This document shows, one piece after another, positions 34,719 to 44,366 of a stretch of DNA of 64,000 bases. The DNA comes from Bacteroidota bacterium (GTDB lineage: Bacteria > Bacteroidota > Bacteroidia > Flavobacteriales > Flavobacteriaceae), in NCBI GenBank assembly GCA_023446155.1, contig JAEXIT010000010.1, positions 124,001-188,000 on the forward strand, given 5' to 3'. Below the pieces are notes generated by a model. That model was not told the origin of the DNA. It saw only the letters and a program-made list of their open reading frames with translations, and ran no database searches. The first letter of the stretch is position 1. Each line of letters begins with the position of its first letter. A program made the position numbers and the translations under genes.

Positions 34719-36281
34719 ATGACTTCAAAAAAAGTACTATTCTATTTTATTCTGTTAGTGAGTTGTGCCGTTCAGGCGCAGCTCACTGATAGTTTATCGG
34801 TACCTCAAAATGTATTCTACAACGACATCCGCCAGCAATTCTGGAAAAACCCGTTGTTTTATACCACCCAACATTTGAATGACTTTACGTTAACACAAAT
34901 AGAATTCAGTCAGAAAAACTTGAATTTAAAACGTGTTCAAACGGCCGACAAAACAACGCAGTACCGTTTCTCCACTCAGGGAATATACAATGTAAAACCC
35001 CGACTACGTTTATTTGGTGGTTTTACATTCGATAAATCGTCTGAAAAAGGACTGGGTTATAACTTTTCGTCCCAACGAACGGAAAATCAAAACGTATTGT
35101 CGCCCAATTATTTCTTTGCGCCACGAAAAGGAAACTGGGACAACCAGGAATACAACCTTGACGGTGGTTTGGCCTATCAGTTTGACAACAACATTCTATT
35201 AGGTGCAAAAGCGTTTTATAAAAACGGAAAAAACTACCGTACCAACGATCCGCGACCAGAAATAGAATTGAGTCATTACGGTGGTGAAATTCAAACCGGA
35301 TATCACTTCCGCAATAACAGTCTGATCGTATTTGCCGGAATGGCTAAAAAAACGGAAACCGACAACATTACCTATGTTAACGATGCGGCGAATGCACCGG
35401 CCTATCCCGAAACCTTTACCCGTTTTTCATCCGGTTATGGTCGTATCATTTTTAACTCGTCGTACACCCGTTATATTTTTAATACGATCGACAAAAACTT
35501 TGGTTTCGGTTACCAATACCAAAACAACCGAAACAGTTGGAATGCCACCTATCGTTACAATAAATCCCTGGAAAGTTTTTACGGCCGAAATGTACGCGGT
35601 TATGTGTATATCGACGATGCCTTAAAACAATTTATGTATCGTGTAGTTTCGCATACTACTGATCTGAATTATTTTTATGACGGAACTGAAAACGATTATA
35701 AAATCCGTTTTGGTTATGAAAAACAAAAAGGCGATAACTTTTCGGTGGTCGAAAACGGACAGAATTACCGTATGAATCTGGATATTTTCTCGTTTAACAG
35801 TGGTGTGATCAAAAAAGACAAAAAACGTGTTGTGTACAGCTTGGAATTCGGCGCCAATTATATGCGTCATAAATATGTCGACCTATTGGGAAGTACCGAC
35901 AAACGATTGAATACGCTGGAACTTTCGGCTTCATTTACCAAAGACTTATTGTCGAAAGAAAAAAACACCCTGAATCTGGCTTTAGGCATACAGCATTATC
36001 AGGCCTTGGATGAAAGCCTGCTTTTTATTCCAATTTCCAGTTCAAACCTATCATTCGCTGATAATGTGATCAAACCGGACCAGGCCTATGATGCCACTTC
36101 AAAATTACGTTCCAATATTATGCTGCAATACCAATACAGCCTTTCAAAAACTAAAAAGTTACGTATTTTTGCCGACTATAATACCCTTGTAGCCATAGGT
36201 GATCAATACAAAACCTATACAACCGATTACAATACCACAACGAGTACCTATTTCAATACGGGTATCTCGATAATTTATTAA
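34719..36281 (+). CDS. Outer-membrane beta-barrel protein (DUF6850-like)
   Basis: 520 residues, signal peptide MTSKKVLFYFILLVSCAVQA. The mature protein is alternating hydrophobic/aromatic strands (FRLFGGFTFDKSSEKG, YRYNKSLESFYGRN) to a terminal strand STYFNTGISIIY, typical of an outer-membrane barrel. There is no plug or TonB box. I associate it with the DUF6850 group found after DUF4876 genes. It lies 59 bases after the lipoprotein gene and two bases before the peroxidase, so is in the same operon. Confidence 0.75.
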   Translation: MTSKKVLFYFILLVSCAVQAQLTDSLSVPQNVFYNDIRQQFWKNPLFYTTQHLNDFTLTQIEFSQKNLNLKRVQTADKTTQYRFSTQGIYNVKPRLRLFGGFTFDKSSEKGLGYNFSSQRTENQNVLSPNYFFAPRKGNWDNQEYNLDGGLAYQFDNNILLGAKAFYKNGKNYRTNDPRPEIELSHYGGEIQTGYHFRNNSLIVFAGMAKKTETDNITYVNDAANAPAYPETFTRFSSGYGRIIFNSSYTRYIFNTIDKNFGFGYQYQNNRNSWNATYRYNKSLESFYGRNVRGYVYIDDALKQFMYRVVSHTTDLNYFYDGTENDYKIRFGYEKQKGDNFSVVENGQNYRMNLDIFSFNSGVIKKDKKRVVYSLEFGANYMRHKYVDLLGSTDKRLNTLELSASFTKDLLSKEKNTLNLALGIQHYQALDESLLFIPISSSNLSFADNVIKPDQAYDATSKLRSNIMLQYQYSLSKTKKLRIFADYNTLVAIGDQYKTYTTDYNTTTSTYFNTGISIIY

Positions 36282-36283
36282 GT

Positions 36284-37429
36284 ATGAAAAAGATTATTGG
36301 ATTTACAGTCCTTAGTTTTTTATTCGTCGGATTGGTTTCTCTAAAAAGCAATAAAGACGATGAAAAGTATTATTCGATAGCCGATCTGAAAAAAATCTAC
36401 AGCAGTGGTGATGTGAGCACATGGCCGAAACCCACTATCGATAGTAGTGTTGTTGATTTTCAGGATTTAGGCGTATTGCCAAAGGTGACATTTCCGGCCG
36501 AAAATCCATATTCCGAGGCCAAAAGAGACCTTGGGAAAATATTATTTTTTGATCCGAGATTATCCAAATCCGGTCAGATTTCCTGCGCCTCCTGCCATGA
36601 TCCCGAATTAGGATGGGGCGACGGAAAACGCGTTTCCCACGGACACGACCGTACGCCGGGAACCCGAAACTCCAAACCGATCATCAACGTAGCCTACTCT
36701 ACTATCTTTTTTTGGGATGGCCGTGCCGCCAGTTTGGAAGATCAGGCGCGTTTCCCGATTGTAGACACCAAAGAAATGAACAACCACATGGATATTGCGG
36801 TTAAAACGATCAAAAAAATAAAAGGCTATCAGCCGCTTTTTCAAAAGGCTTTTGGTGATGAAAAAGTAACGGAAGAGAAAATTTTTAAAGCCATTGCCAC
36901 TTTCGAACGTACCGTTGTGAGTCGTAAAAGCCGTTTTGATAAATTTATCGAAGGCGATTCAACGCAGTTGTCCGATAAGGAAGTTGCCGGTTTACACCTG
37001 TTCCGTACCAAGGCACGATGTATCAACTGCCATAACTCGGCTTTGTTTTCCGACAATCAGTTTCACAATGCCGGTTTAACGTACTACGGTCGTAAATACG
37101 AAGATTTAGGACGTTACAACATTACCAAAAATGCCGACGATGTGGGTAAATTCCGCACCCCTTCCCTTCGTGAGGTGGGGAGAACTGGTCCGTACATGCA
37201 CAATGGTCTTTTCCCGGAATTACGTGGTGTTTTAAATTTATACAATGCCGGTATGCCGAATCTAAAACCAAAAGGCGAACAGGTAAACGACAAACTATTC
37301 CCAAAAACATCTCCATTACTCAAAAAACTAGAACTGGATAAAACGGAACTCGATGCACTGGAAGCATTTCTTCAGAGCATCACATCTGTGATCTACCGGG
37401 AACCCGCACCGGAAAAGCTACCGGGATAA
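36284..37429 (+). CDS. Di-haem cytochrome c peroxidase (CcpA/MauG family)
   Basis: 381 residues with an N-terminal export segment (MKKIIGFTVLSFLFVGLVSL). Two c-type haem sites are visible: CASCH (101-105) and CINCH (246-250). The region between (GTRNSKPIINVAYSTIFFWDGRA) and the conserved TPSLREVGRTGPYMHNG are family marks. Members reduce H2O2, or oxidise protein residues as in MauG, in the periplasm. It is the last gene of the TonB operon and starts two bases after the barrel stop, which points to a redox step on imported ligand or metal (inference). Confidence 0.92.
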   Translation: MKKIIGFTVLSFLFVGLVSLKSNKDDEKYYSIADLKKIYSSGDVSTWPKPTIDSSVVDFQDLGVLPKVTFPAENPYSEAKRDLGKILFFDPRLSKSGQISCASCHDPELGWGDGKRVSHGHDRTPGTRNSKPIINVAYSTIFFWDGRAASLEDQARFPIVDTKEMNNHMDIAVKTIKKIKGYQPLFQKAFGDEKVTEEKIFKAIATFERTVVSRKSRFDKFIEGDSTQLSDKEVAGLHLFRTKARCINCHNSALFSDNQFHNAGLTYYGRKYEDLGRYNITKNADDVGKFRTPSLREVGRTGPYMHNGLFPELRGVLNLYNAGMPNLKPKGEQVNDKLFPKTSPLLKKLELDKTELDALEAFLQSITSVIYREPAPEKLPG

Positions 37430-37430
37430 A

Positions 37431-37460
37431 AAAAGGAGCATTTTTAAATGCTCCTTTTTT
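37431..37460. terminator. Bidirectional terminator between peroxidase and S1-like protein genes
   Basis: AAAAGGAGCATTT (37431-37443) and AAATGCTCCTTTT (37446-37458) form a perfect 13-bp stem with a 2-base loop between convergent genes. Confidence 0.9.
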
Positions 37461-37466
37461 TGTGTT

Positions 37467-38297
37467 TTATTTTACGAGATAAATTCCGTCTTCTTTAATT
37501 TCGATCAGCTTTTGTTTGTACAAAACACCAATCGCTTTTTTAAAGGTTTTTTTACTCATTTTAAGTACCGTTCGGATATCTTCCGGGTGACTATCGTCAT
37601 TGAGTCGTAAAAAGCCTCTGCTGGCTTTTAATTCATCCAAAATATACTGGGAACTTGGTTCCAGTTTTTCGAAGCCTAATTTAGTCGCCGAAACGTCAAT
37701 TTTACCATCCGGGCGGATGTTTTTGATATAACCGATAATACGGTCACCGGTTCTTAAATCGTCGTATACTTCGTTTTTATATAATAACCCTTTGTATTTT
37801 TCATTGATGATCACATTGATTCCCACTTCGGTAATATGAGAAATGATCAAATCGACTTCCTCTCCTTTTTCCAAGGTGATTTCTTTGTTATCCAAAAACT
37901 GATTCGTTTTACTGGAAGCTACCAGACGGCCGGTTTTTTCATCGATATACATATAAACCAAATACCTTTTCCCCTGTTCCATGGGACGCGCCTGTTCTTT
38001 AAACGGAACAAACAGATCTTTTTCCATACCCCAATTCATAAAAGCACCGAATTTGTTGGTATAGTTCACACGCAAAAGAGCGAACTCATTTAAAAAGATA
38101 TAGGGCTCCAAAGTAGTCGCAACAGGACGTTCTTCGTGATCCAGGTATACAAAAACGGCTATCTCATCGCCAATTTCATACTCTTCCGGCACATATTTAT
38201 TGGGTAAAAGTATATCCGCGTTACCGTCCGTCAGGAACAAGCCCACTTTGGTGTCTCTGTCGATTTTTAAGGTATTGTATTTTCCGATCTCAATCAT
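37467..38297 (-). CDS. cvfB: S1-like RNA-binding protein, CvfB family
   Basis: 276 residues from ATG 38297 (MIEIGKYNTL), the usual CvfB opening; an upstream start at 38339 adds an unlike 14-residue tail. Three S1/OB-type beta domains occupy about 1-210, e.g. GAFMNWGMEKDLFVP and GDRIIGYIKNIRPDGKIDVS. A winged-helix at the C-terminus follows (SKKTFKKAIGVLYKQKLIEI). CvfB proteins bind RNA and affect virulence gene expression in Staphylococcus; the role here is unknown. Confidence 0.88.
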   Translation of the reverse strand: MIEIGKYNTLKIDRDTKVGLFLTDGNADILLPNKYVPEEYEIGDEIAVFVYLDHEERPVATTLEPYIFLNEFALLRVNYTNKFGAFMNWGMEKDLFVPFKEQARPMEQGKRYLVYMYIDEKTGRLVASSKTNQFLDNKEITLEKGEEVDLIISHITEVGINVIINEKYKGLLYKNEVYDDLRTGDRIIGYIKNIRPDGKIDVSATKLGFEKLEPSSQYILDELKASRGFLRLNDDSHPEDIRTVLKMSKKTFKKAIGVLYKQKLIEIKEDGIYLVK

Positions 38298-38382
38298 GGT
38301 ATTCTGTGCAATTATAAGGCACAAAGGTACACATTGCATTATTTATTCCACCAGCAATCTGAAAATATTATTGGCTAAAAAC

Positions 38383-38416
38383 AAAAAGACTCCGAAATAG
38401 CATCCAGAGTCTTTTT
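38383..38416 (-). terminator. Terminator of the cysteine synthase gene
   Basis: AAAAAGACTC (38383-38392) pairs with GAGTCTTTTT (38407-38416), 18 bases after the minus-strand stop. Confidence 0.85.
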
Positions 38417-38433
38417 ATTTATTGTAATTTATA

Positions 38434-39474
38434 TTATTTTATAAATTCGATTTTTTGTACTTCTTCGGCATTCACACTGTCGAAAAAGCCTTGTTCGTTC
38501 ATCCATTCGTCACTAAAGATTTTGCTCATATAGCGGGACCCGTGATCCGGGAAGATGATCACCACATTACTGTCTTTCGTGAATTCATTTTCATCGGCAA
38601 ATTGTTTTACCGCCTGCATCGCTGCTCCGGAAGTATACCCCACAAACAAACCTTCTTTTTTTGCAATTTCTCTGGCCGTATGCGCGCTTTCTTCATCATT
38701 CACTTTAGTGAACTTGTCGATCGCATCAAAATCGGTTGCTGTTGGAATCAGGTTTTTACCCAAACCTTCAATACGGTACGGATAGATTTCTTCGCTGTCG
38801 AATTCTTTGGTTTCGTGGTATTTTTTTAATACCGAACCAAAAGCATCCACACCAAGGACTTTAATCGCCGGATTTTTCTCTTTTAAGAAACGAGCCGTTC
38901 CGGAAATTGTTCCTCCTGTACCGGAACACGCCACCAAATGGGTTATTTTTCCGTTGGTTTGCTCCCAAATTTCAGGTCCGGTGGTGTTATAATGTGCGTC
39001 GACATTCAGGTCATTAAAATACTGGTTGATATAAACCGATCCTTTTGTTTCTTCGTGTAAACGTTTGGCTACGTTATAATACGAACGGGGATCATCTGCA
39101 GATACGTGTGCCGGACATACGTATACTTTAGCACCCATCGCCCGTAACATATCAATTTTATCTTTGGAAGATTTTGAGCTAACTGCCAAAACGCAGTCAT
39201 AACCTTTAATAATACTCACCATCGCCAGACTGAATCCTGTGTTACCGGAAGTCGTTTCTATAATTGTGTCGCCAGGTTTTAGAATTCCTCTTTTCTCTGC
39301 TTCTTCAATTATATATACGGCAATTCTGTCTTTTGTGGAATGACCAGGGTTGAAAGCTTCTACTTTAGCATAAAAATTACCTTCTAATCCTTCTGTAATT
39401 TTATTGAGCTTAATTAGGGGAGTATTACCTATTAATTCCAATACATTATTATAGGCTTTTATGTCTTCTTTCAT
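38434..39474 (-). CDS. PLP-dependent cysteine synthase / cystathionine beta-synthase-like enzyme
   Basis: 346 residues, fold-type II PLP enzyme. The Schiff-base Lys48 lies in NPGHSTKDR, the substrate loop in TTSGNTG, and the phosphate-binding glycines in CSGTGGTISGT. The segment EGLGKNLIPTA resembles the EG-x-DF-x-P block of cystathionine beta-synthases more than CysK. There is no CBS regulatory domain. It makes cysteine or cystathionine from activated serine. It is monocistronic with its own terminator. Confidence 0.88.
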   Translation of the reverse strand: MKEDIKAYNNVLELIGNTPLIKLNKITEGLEGNFYAKVEAFNPGHSTKDRIAVYIIEEAEKRGILKPGDTIIETTSGNTGFSLAMVSIIKGYDCVLAVSSKSSKDKIDMLRAMGAKVYVCPAHVSADDPRSYYNVAKRLHEETKGSVYINQYFNDLNVDAHYNTTGPEIWEQTNGKITHLVACSGTGGTISGTARFLKEKNPAIKVLGVDAFGSVLKKYHETKEFDSEEIYPYRIEGLGKNLIPTATDFDAIDKFTKVNDEESAHTAREIAKKEGLFVGYTSGAAMQAVKQFADENEFTKDSNVVIIFPDHGSRYMSKIFSDEWMNEQGFFDSVNAEEVQKIEFIK

Positions 39475-39555
39475 AAAATATAAATTAGTCGAGCGATATT
39501 ACTTACAGTAATAAGTAACTTCTGAACTCTGCAAATTTAACAAAAAAAAATTTAT

Positions 39556-41691
39556 CTACTTTTTAATTCCTTCTAAATCTAATAAAAAAGTATACTCTTT
39601 AGCTACTTCTTTAAGCGATTCGAAACGTCCGGAAGCACCGCCGTGGCCTGCATCCATATTGGTATCCAGATATAACTGACTATCACCCACTTTCATAACA
39701 CGCAATTTGGCAACCCATTTAGCCGGTTCCCAATATTGTACCTGCGAATCGTGAAGTCCGGTTGTTACCAGCAAATTCGGGTATTTTTGTTTTTTCACAT
39801 TGTCATATGGCGAATACGAAAGCATATAATCGTAATAAGCTTTATCGTTCGGGTTCCCCCACTCGTCGTATTCTCCGGTAGTTAACGGAATGGAATCGTC
39901 CAGCATCGTAGTAATAACATCCACGAAAGGTACCTGTGCGATCACACCGTTGTATAACTCCGGCGCCATATTGATAATCGCCCCCATTAGTAATCCACCG
40001 GCCGATCCACCTTCGGCATATAAATACTTCGCAGAGGTGTATTTCTCGGCAATTACAAATTTGGAACAGTCAATAAAGTCGGTAAATGTATTTTTCTTTT
40101 TAAGTAGTTTTCCATTTTCATACCATTCGCGCCCCAGGTCTTCTCCACCACGGATATGTGCAATGGCGTAGATAAATCCTCGGTCCAGCAAACTCAGACG
40201 AATCGATGAGAAATACGGATCCATTGAGGCACCATACGATCCGTAAGCATACAGTAATAACGGGTTTTTACCATCTTTCTGAATCCCTTTTCGGTACACG
40301 ATCGAAATTGGCACTTTGGTTCCATCCTGTGCGGTAGCCCAAACACGCTCTTCGGTATAATTGTTTTTGTCGAACTTGCCACCCAAAACTTCCTGTTCTT
40401 TTTTAACCTCTTTGGTTTTGGTTTTCATGTTGAAATCGATAATCGACGACGGTGTGGCCATCGACTGGTAACCGTATCGTAGAATATCGGTATCAAAGTC
40501 AACATTGGTAGTCGTATAGGCCGTATAGGTTTCAATTTCAAACGGAAGGTAATACTCGCCTTTTCCGCTCCATGGCATAATGCGGATTTTATTCAATCCG
40601 TTGGAACGCTCGGACACCACCAGGTAATTTTTAAAGATTTCAATATCTTCCAGTAAAACATCTTTACGGTGTGCGATCAGGTCTTTCCAGTTGTCTTTTC
40701 CGGTCGCATTTTCCGGTGTTTTCATCAGTTTAAAGTTGGTTGCCTTGTCTTTATTGGTCACCACATAAAAACTATCGCCAAAGTGCGAAATACTGTATTC
40801 CAATCCTCGTGTACGGGGCTGGAACACTTTAAATTCAGCATCCGGTGTATTGGACGGCAAAATACGGAATTCGGATGTTAGCGTACTCGTCGAACCGATT
40901 ACGATATATTTTTTGGATTTTTCTTTATATACAAATACAGAGAAAGTATCGTCTTTTTCTTCAAAAACGACCTTGTCCTCTTTGGGATCCGTTCCTAACT
41001 TATGCTTGTAGATTTTATCCGAGCGAAGTGTTACCAGGTCTTTACGCGTATAAAACAAGGTTTTATTGTCGCTCGCCCAAGTCGAACCTCCGGTTGTTTT
41101 TTCGAGTTTTACCGGTAGTATTTCGCCGGTCTCAAGGTTTTTTATCTGAATGGTGTATTCTCTTCTGGAAACCGTATCGATTCCGAAAGCGCACCATTTA
41201 TTGTCTTCACTGATGCTTATTCCGCTCAATTGGAAATAGGCATGTCCTTTGGCCATTTCGTTACAATCGAAAAGGATTTCTTCTTTGGCGTCCAGTGATC
41301 CTTTTTTACGGGCGTGGATTGGATAATCTTTTCCTTTTTCATAACGGGTGATGTAGTAATACCCGTTATACAGATACGGAACCGAACTGTCGTCTTCTTT
41401 TACCCGCGATTTCATTTCCTGAAACAAGTCCTGTTGAAACTGTTTCGTATGCGCGGTCATTTGTTGGTAATATTCGTTTTCTTTATTCAGGTAATCGATA
41501 ACTTCCGGGTTTTCTCTTTCGTTTAACCAATAATAATTATCTGTTCGTATATCGCCGTGTTTTTCCAATTGTTTTGGCTTCACGGCTGCCAAAGGCGGTG
41601 TTATTGTTTTTACCATATCGGGCTTTTTATTTTGTGCGTTTCCCGTTACAAAAATAAGACAAACACAACTCAAAATAATTTGATTTTTCAT
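39556..41691 (-). CDS. ptrB: S9A oligopeptidase B-like peptidase, exported
   Basis: 711 residues. A signal peptide (MKNQIILSCVCLIFVTGNAQ) places it in the periplasm or outside. A seven-bladed propeller covers about 85-440 and the alpha/beta-hydrolase catalytic domain about 450-711. The triad reads Ser563 (GGSAGG), Asp648 (GLHDSQVQYWEP), His683 (DAGHGG). The conserved GEYDEWGNP is typical of oligopeptidase B, which cuts short peptides after Arg or Lys. Divergent from ybaB. Confidence 0.9.
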   Translation of the reverse strand: MKNQIILSCVCLIFVTGNAQNKKPDMVKTITPPLAAVKPKQLEKHGDIRTDNYYWLNERENPEVIDYLNKENEYYQQMTAHTKQFQQDLFQEMKSRVKEDDSSVPYLYNGYYYITRYEKGKDYPIHARKKGSLDAKEEILFDCNEMAKGHAYFQLSGISISEDNKWCAFGIDTVSRREYTIQIKNLETGEILPVKLEKTTGGSTWASDNKTLFYTRKDLVTLRSDKIYKHKLGTDPKEDKVVFEEKDDTFSVFVYKEKSKKYIVIGSTSTLTSEFRILPSNTPDAEFKVFQPRTRGLEYSISHFGDSFYVVTNKDKATNFKLMKTPENATGKDNWKDLIAHRKDVLLEDIEIFKNYLVVSERSNGLNKIRIMPWSGKGEYYLPFEIETYTAYTTTNVDFDTDILRYGYQSMATPSSIIDFNMKTKTKEVKKEQEVLGGKFDKNNYTEERVWATAQDGTKVPISIVYRKGIQKDGKNPLLLYAYGSYGASMDPYFSSIRLSLLDRGFIYAIAHIRGGEDLGREWYENGKLLKKKNTFTDFIDCSKFVIAEKYTSAKYLYAEGGSAGGLLMGAIINMAPELYNGVIAQVPFVDVITTMLDDSIPLTTGEYDEWGNPNDKAYYDYMLSYSPYDNVKKQKYPNLLVTTGLHDSQVQYWEPAKWVAKLRVMKVGDSQLYLDTNMDAGHGGASGRFESLKEVAKEYTFLLDLEGIKK

Positions 41692-41724
41692 TTAGTTTTA
41701 TTTACTAATCAATCTGCAATTTAA

Positions 41725-41732
41725 TAATTTTG
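41725..41732 (+). promoter_or_regulatory. -7 box (TAATTTTG) for ybaB
   Basis: TAATTTTG matches TAnnTTTG. A start near 41739 gives a leader of about 23 bases to ATG 41762 and argues against the earlier in-frame start at 41732. Confidence 0.6.
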
Positions 41733-41761
41733 TGGTAACATTAATCATTAATTTTATTAAC

Positions 41762-42085
41762 ATGTTCGGAGACATTATGGGAATGATGGGGAAACTTAAG
41801 GAGACCCAGCAAAAAATTGAAGAGACTAAAAAACGTTTGGATACGGTTTTAATTGACGAGCAAAGTAACGACGGGCTTTTAAAGGTTACTTTAACCGCTA
41901 ACAGAACAATAAAATCCATCCAGATCGACGATTCCTTATTGGAAGATAAAGAACAACTGGAAGACTATCTGTTACTTGTTATTAACAAAGCAATCGAAAA
42001 AGCAACGAATGTAAATGAGGTAGAATTGGCCGCAGTGGCAAAAGACGGTATGCCAAATATTCCCGGGATGGACCTTTTTAAATAA
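41762..42085 (+). CDS. ybaB: YbaB/EbfC nucleoid-associated protein
   Basis: 107 residues from ATG 41762 (MFGDIMGMMGKLKETQQKIE), the usual YbaB length and opening. Two helices flank a small sheet (GLLKVTLTANRTIKSIQIDD). YbaB forms dimers that bind DNA without strong sequence choice. In many genomes it sits by recR and dnaX, absent here. It ends before a 15-bp hairpin shared with the convergent DUF2853 gene. Confidence 0.92.
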   Translation: MFGDIMGMMGKLKETQQKIEETKKRLDTVLIDEQSNDGLLKVTLTANRTIKSIQIDDSLLEDKEQLEDYLLLVINKAIEKATNVNEVELAAVAKDGMPNIPGMDLFK

Positions 42086-42100
42086 GAAATCTCTTTCTAT

Positions 42101-42135
42101 CATAAAAAATAGGGCTTATAGCCCTATTTTTTATG
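42101..42135. terminator. Bidirectional terminator, perfect 15-bp stem
   Basis: CATAAAAAATAGGGC (42101-42115) and its exact reverse complement (42121-42135) enclose a 5-base loop between the convergent ybaB and DUF2853 genes. Confidence 0.92.
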
Positions 42136-42140
42136 ATATC

Positions 42141-42482
42141 CTATTTGTAAACACTTTCCTTTTTAAAGTGAACCGTCAATAAGTAGTACACTACCGCTCT
42201 GTATTTATTTTTATTCGAACGGCCATATTTTTCTATTACGGCATCGATGGCTTTATCCAGATCCGGTCCGTCTTTTAAACCTAACTTTTTGATCAAAAAG
42301 TTATTTTTAACGGTATCCAACTCCGTTTTCGAAGTTCCGGAAACAGTCGAAGAATCTGCATTGTAAATAGAGGGACCGCAACCGATAGTCACTTTTGTCA
42401 ATAAATCCATATTCGGAGTTACGCCACATTTGTCTTTTAAATCAGCCGCGTACTTTGCAATTAGTTCATCTCTTTTACTCAT
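42141..42482 (-). CDS. DUF2853 family protein
   Basis: 113 residues, helical and soluble, beginning MSKRDELIAKYAADLKDK and ending LLTVHFKKESVYK. Length and the conserved core (KNNFLIKKLGLKD, AVIEKYG) match DUF2853, a small uncharacterised bacterial family with a helical structure. No neighbour gives a hint; menD upstream is about 100 bases away. Confidence 0.8.
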   Translation of the reverse strand: MSKRDELIAKYAADLKDKCGVTPNMDLLTKVTIGCGPSIYNADSSTVSGTSKTELDTVKNNFLIKKLGLKDGPDLDKAIDAVIEKYGRSNKNKYRAVVYYLLTVHFKKESVYK

Positions 42483-42579
42483 AATAAATTTGTTTTGTGT
42501 TACTTAATTGATTTTTACACTCTCTCAAATTTAACAAAATAAAACCAATATGTATTATTCTCAGCAACTATTTTCTTGC

Positions 42580-44238
42580 TTAATCCGTCAAGTTTTTAAA
42601 ATATTCCAATAAAATTTTATCGTTGATCTCCGTAGGCGTATGGATTTCCAATAACCCCGGTTGTGTTTGATCACTCAAGAAAACCGGAAGCGCTTTTTCG
42701 AGTTCCGATTGTTCTTTTACCGCCGTATAACCAAATCGGTACATCGCCGCCAAATGCTCGGCCGTGTACTGGTGTTCGGTTTCAAAATAGGTATTAAAAA
42801 CCGGTGTTTCCTGATGTCCCGGAAGAATTCTGAAAATACCGCCACCGCCATTATTGATCAATATGATTTTAAAGTTCTTCGGAATATAAGCATTCCACAA
42901 GGCATTACTGTCGTATAAAAAACTAATATCCCCGGTAATGAGGATGGTATCTTTATTCGACGCAATAGCCGCACCAATTGCCGTCGACGTACTACCGTCG
43001 ATACCACTTGTACCACGGTTACAAAATACTTCAATCGACGGATCAATCGAGAATAACTGTGCATAACGAATAGCCGAACTGTTGCTAATTTGCAACTGAC
43101 TGTTTTGTGGTAAAGCCGGTAACAAGGTCTGAAATACCGTAAAATCGGAATATGGAATACGGTTGGCATAGGCTTCGTGTTTTGTAGCCCGTAATGCCTT
43201 CAAGGCCACTATCTTCGGTAAGTAATCGCTGGCAATTGGATTGCTTTCCGGTAATAGCATTCCAAAAAAAGTATTTGGTGTCACTTTAAAGTGCTGTGAC
43301 AAACAACCAAAGGTGTCATATGCCCGCAAGGTATCGACATGCCAATGCTCCTGAGGCGCATATTTTCGCAGAAATGCTTTTACCCTTTTCGAAACCACCA
43401 TTCCTCCTATCGTAATCAGAATATCCGGTTGAAAATCGATAAAATCGGCATCGGTAAAAGGCGTGATAATCGTATCGATGTTTCCAATAAAATGCGGATG
43501 GTAAATATTGGATGTCACTTCCTTCATCACTACAACCGAATCATCATTCGCCAGTTGATCGATAATCCCCGGCGCGATACTGTCCGGATTGTTCGTTCCG
43601 ATAAGGATCAGTTTTTTCTTCGCTTTATTCCATTGCTGAATAAACGGTTGTAAATCCGTTAAAACGGCTTCCATTTGTTTCGGTTCGATCACTTTTGGCG
43701 CCACCGAAAGGGTTTCGGTTACTTCATACAACGGTTCTTCAAACGGAACATTAATATGTACCGGTCCTTTTTGTAAAATCGCTGTATTGATCGCTTCATT
43801 GATCATCGCGTCGTTTTCCGCAGAAACATCTTCCGTAAGGTTGGCACTATACAGAATATGATTCGCATATACATCCCGCTGACGAATCGTTTGTCCGTCG
43901 CCAATATCGATTTTCGAAGTAGGTCGGTCGGCAGAAATAACCACCATCGGCAACTGACTATAAAAAGCTTCGGCTACCGCCGGATAATAATTCAACAAAG
44001 CGGAACCCGAAGTACAAACCAAGGCAACCGGTCGTCCGAGTTGTTGCGCCATCCCAACGGCCATAAAAGCGGCACAACGTTCGTCGGCAATACTGTAACA
44101 GTTAAAACCTGGTGTACTGGCAAACCCGATGGTTAAGGGTGCATTACGAGATCCCGGGGAAATAATGATATCAAGCAGTCCTTTGGCTTTACAAAGCGCA
44201 ATGATACTTTGCGCCAAAGGTATTTTCGGATATGACAT
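42580..44238 (-). CDS. menD: SEPHCHC synthase (2-succinyl-5-enolpyruvyl-6-hydroxy-3-cyclohexene-1-carboxylate synthase)
   Basis: 552 residues from ATG 44238 (MSYPKIPLAQ); the longer frame adds a 15-residue unlike extension. MenD marks are IISPGSRNAPLTIGF with the SPGSR signature, DERCAAFMAVGMAQQ with the ThDP glutamate, and the C-terminal ThDP/Mg2+ motif TGDISFLYDSNALWN with NNGGGGIF. It joins isochorismate and 2-oxoglutarate in the first committed menaquinone step. It sits 16 kb away from the menABC cluster. Confidence 0.93.
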   Translation of the reverse strand: MSYPKIPLAQSIIALCKAKGLLDIIISPGSRNAPLTIGFASTPGFNCYSIADERCAAFMAVGMAQQLGRPVALVCTSGSALLNYYPAVAEAFYSQLPMVVISADRPTSKIDIGDGQTIRQRDVYANHILYSANLTEDVSAENDAMINEAINTAILQKGPVHINVPFEEPLYEVTETLSVAPKVIEPKQMEAVLTDLQPFIQQWNKAKKKLILIGTNNPDSIAPGIIDQLANDDSVVVMKEVTSNIYHPHFIGNIDTIITPFTDADFIDFQPDILITIGGMVVSKRVKAFLRKYAPQEHWHVDTLRAYDTFGCLSQHFKVTPNTFFGMLLPESNPIASDYLPKIVALKALRATKHEAYANRIPYSDFTVFQTLLPALPQNSQLQISNSSAIRYAQLFSIDPSIEVFCNRGTSGIDGSTSTAIGAAIASNKDTILITGDISFLYDSNALWNAYIPKNFKIILINNGGGGIFRILPGHQETPVFNTYFETEHQYTAEHLAAMYRFGYTAVKEQSELEKALPVFLSDQTQPGLLEIHTPTEINDKILLEYFKNLTD

Positions 44239-44331
44239 TTTGTAGTAGTAGTTTAAATTGAGCGTCTGGAAACGCAGTAACAAATTTAAGGTAGTCTACC
44301 GAATTTCCTTCAAAAAAAGTGTGAAACTTTC

Positions 44332-44339
44332 TATCTTTG
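44332..44339 (+). promoter_or_regulatory. -7 box (TATCTTTG) for the acetyltransferase gene
   Basis: TATCTTTG fits TAnnTTTG, 27 bases before ATG 44367. It overlaps the in-frame ATG at 44337, which therefore cannot be the start. Confidence 0.6.
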
Positions 44340-44366
44340 GACTTACTTTTTACAACACCTTATACT

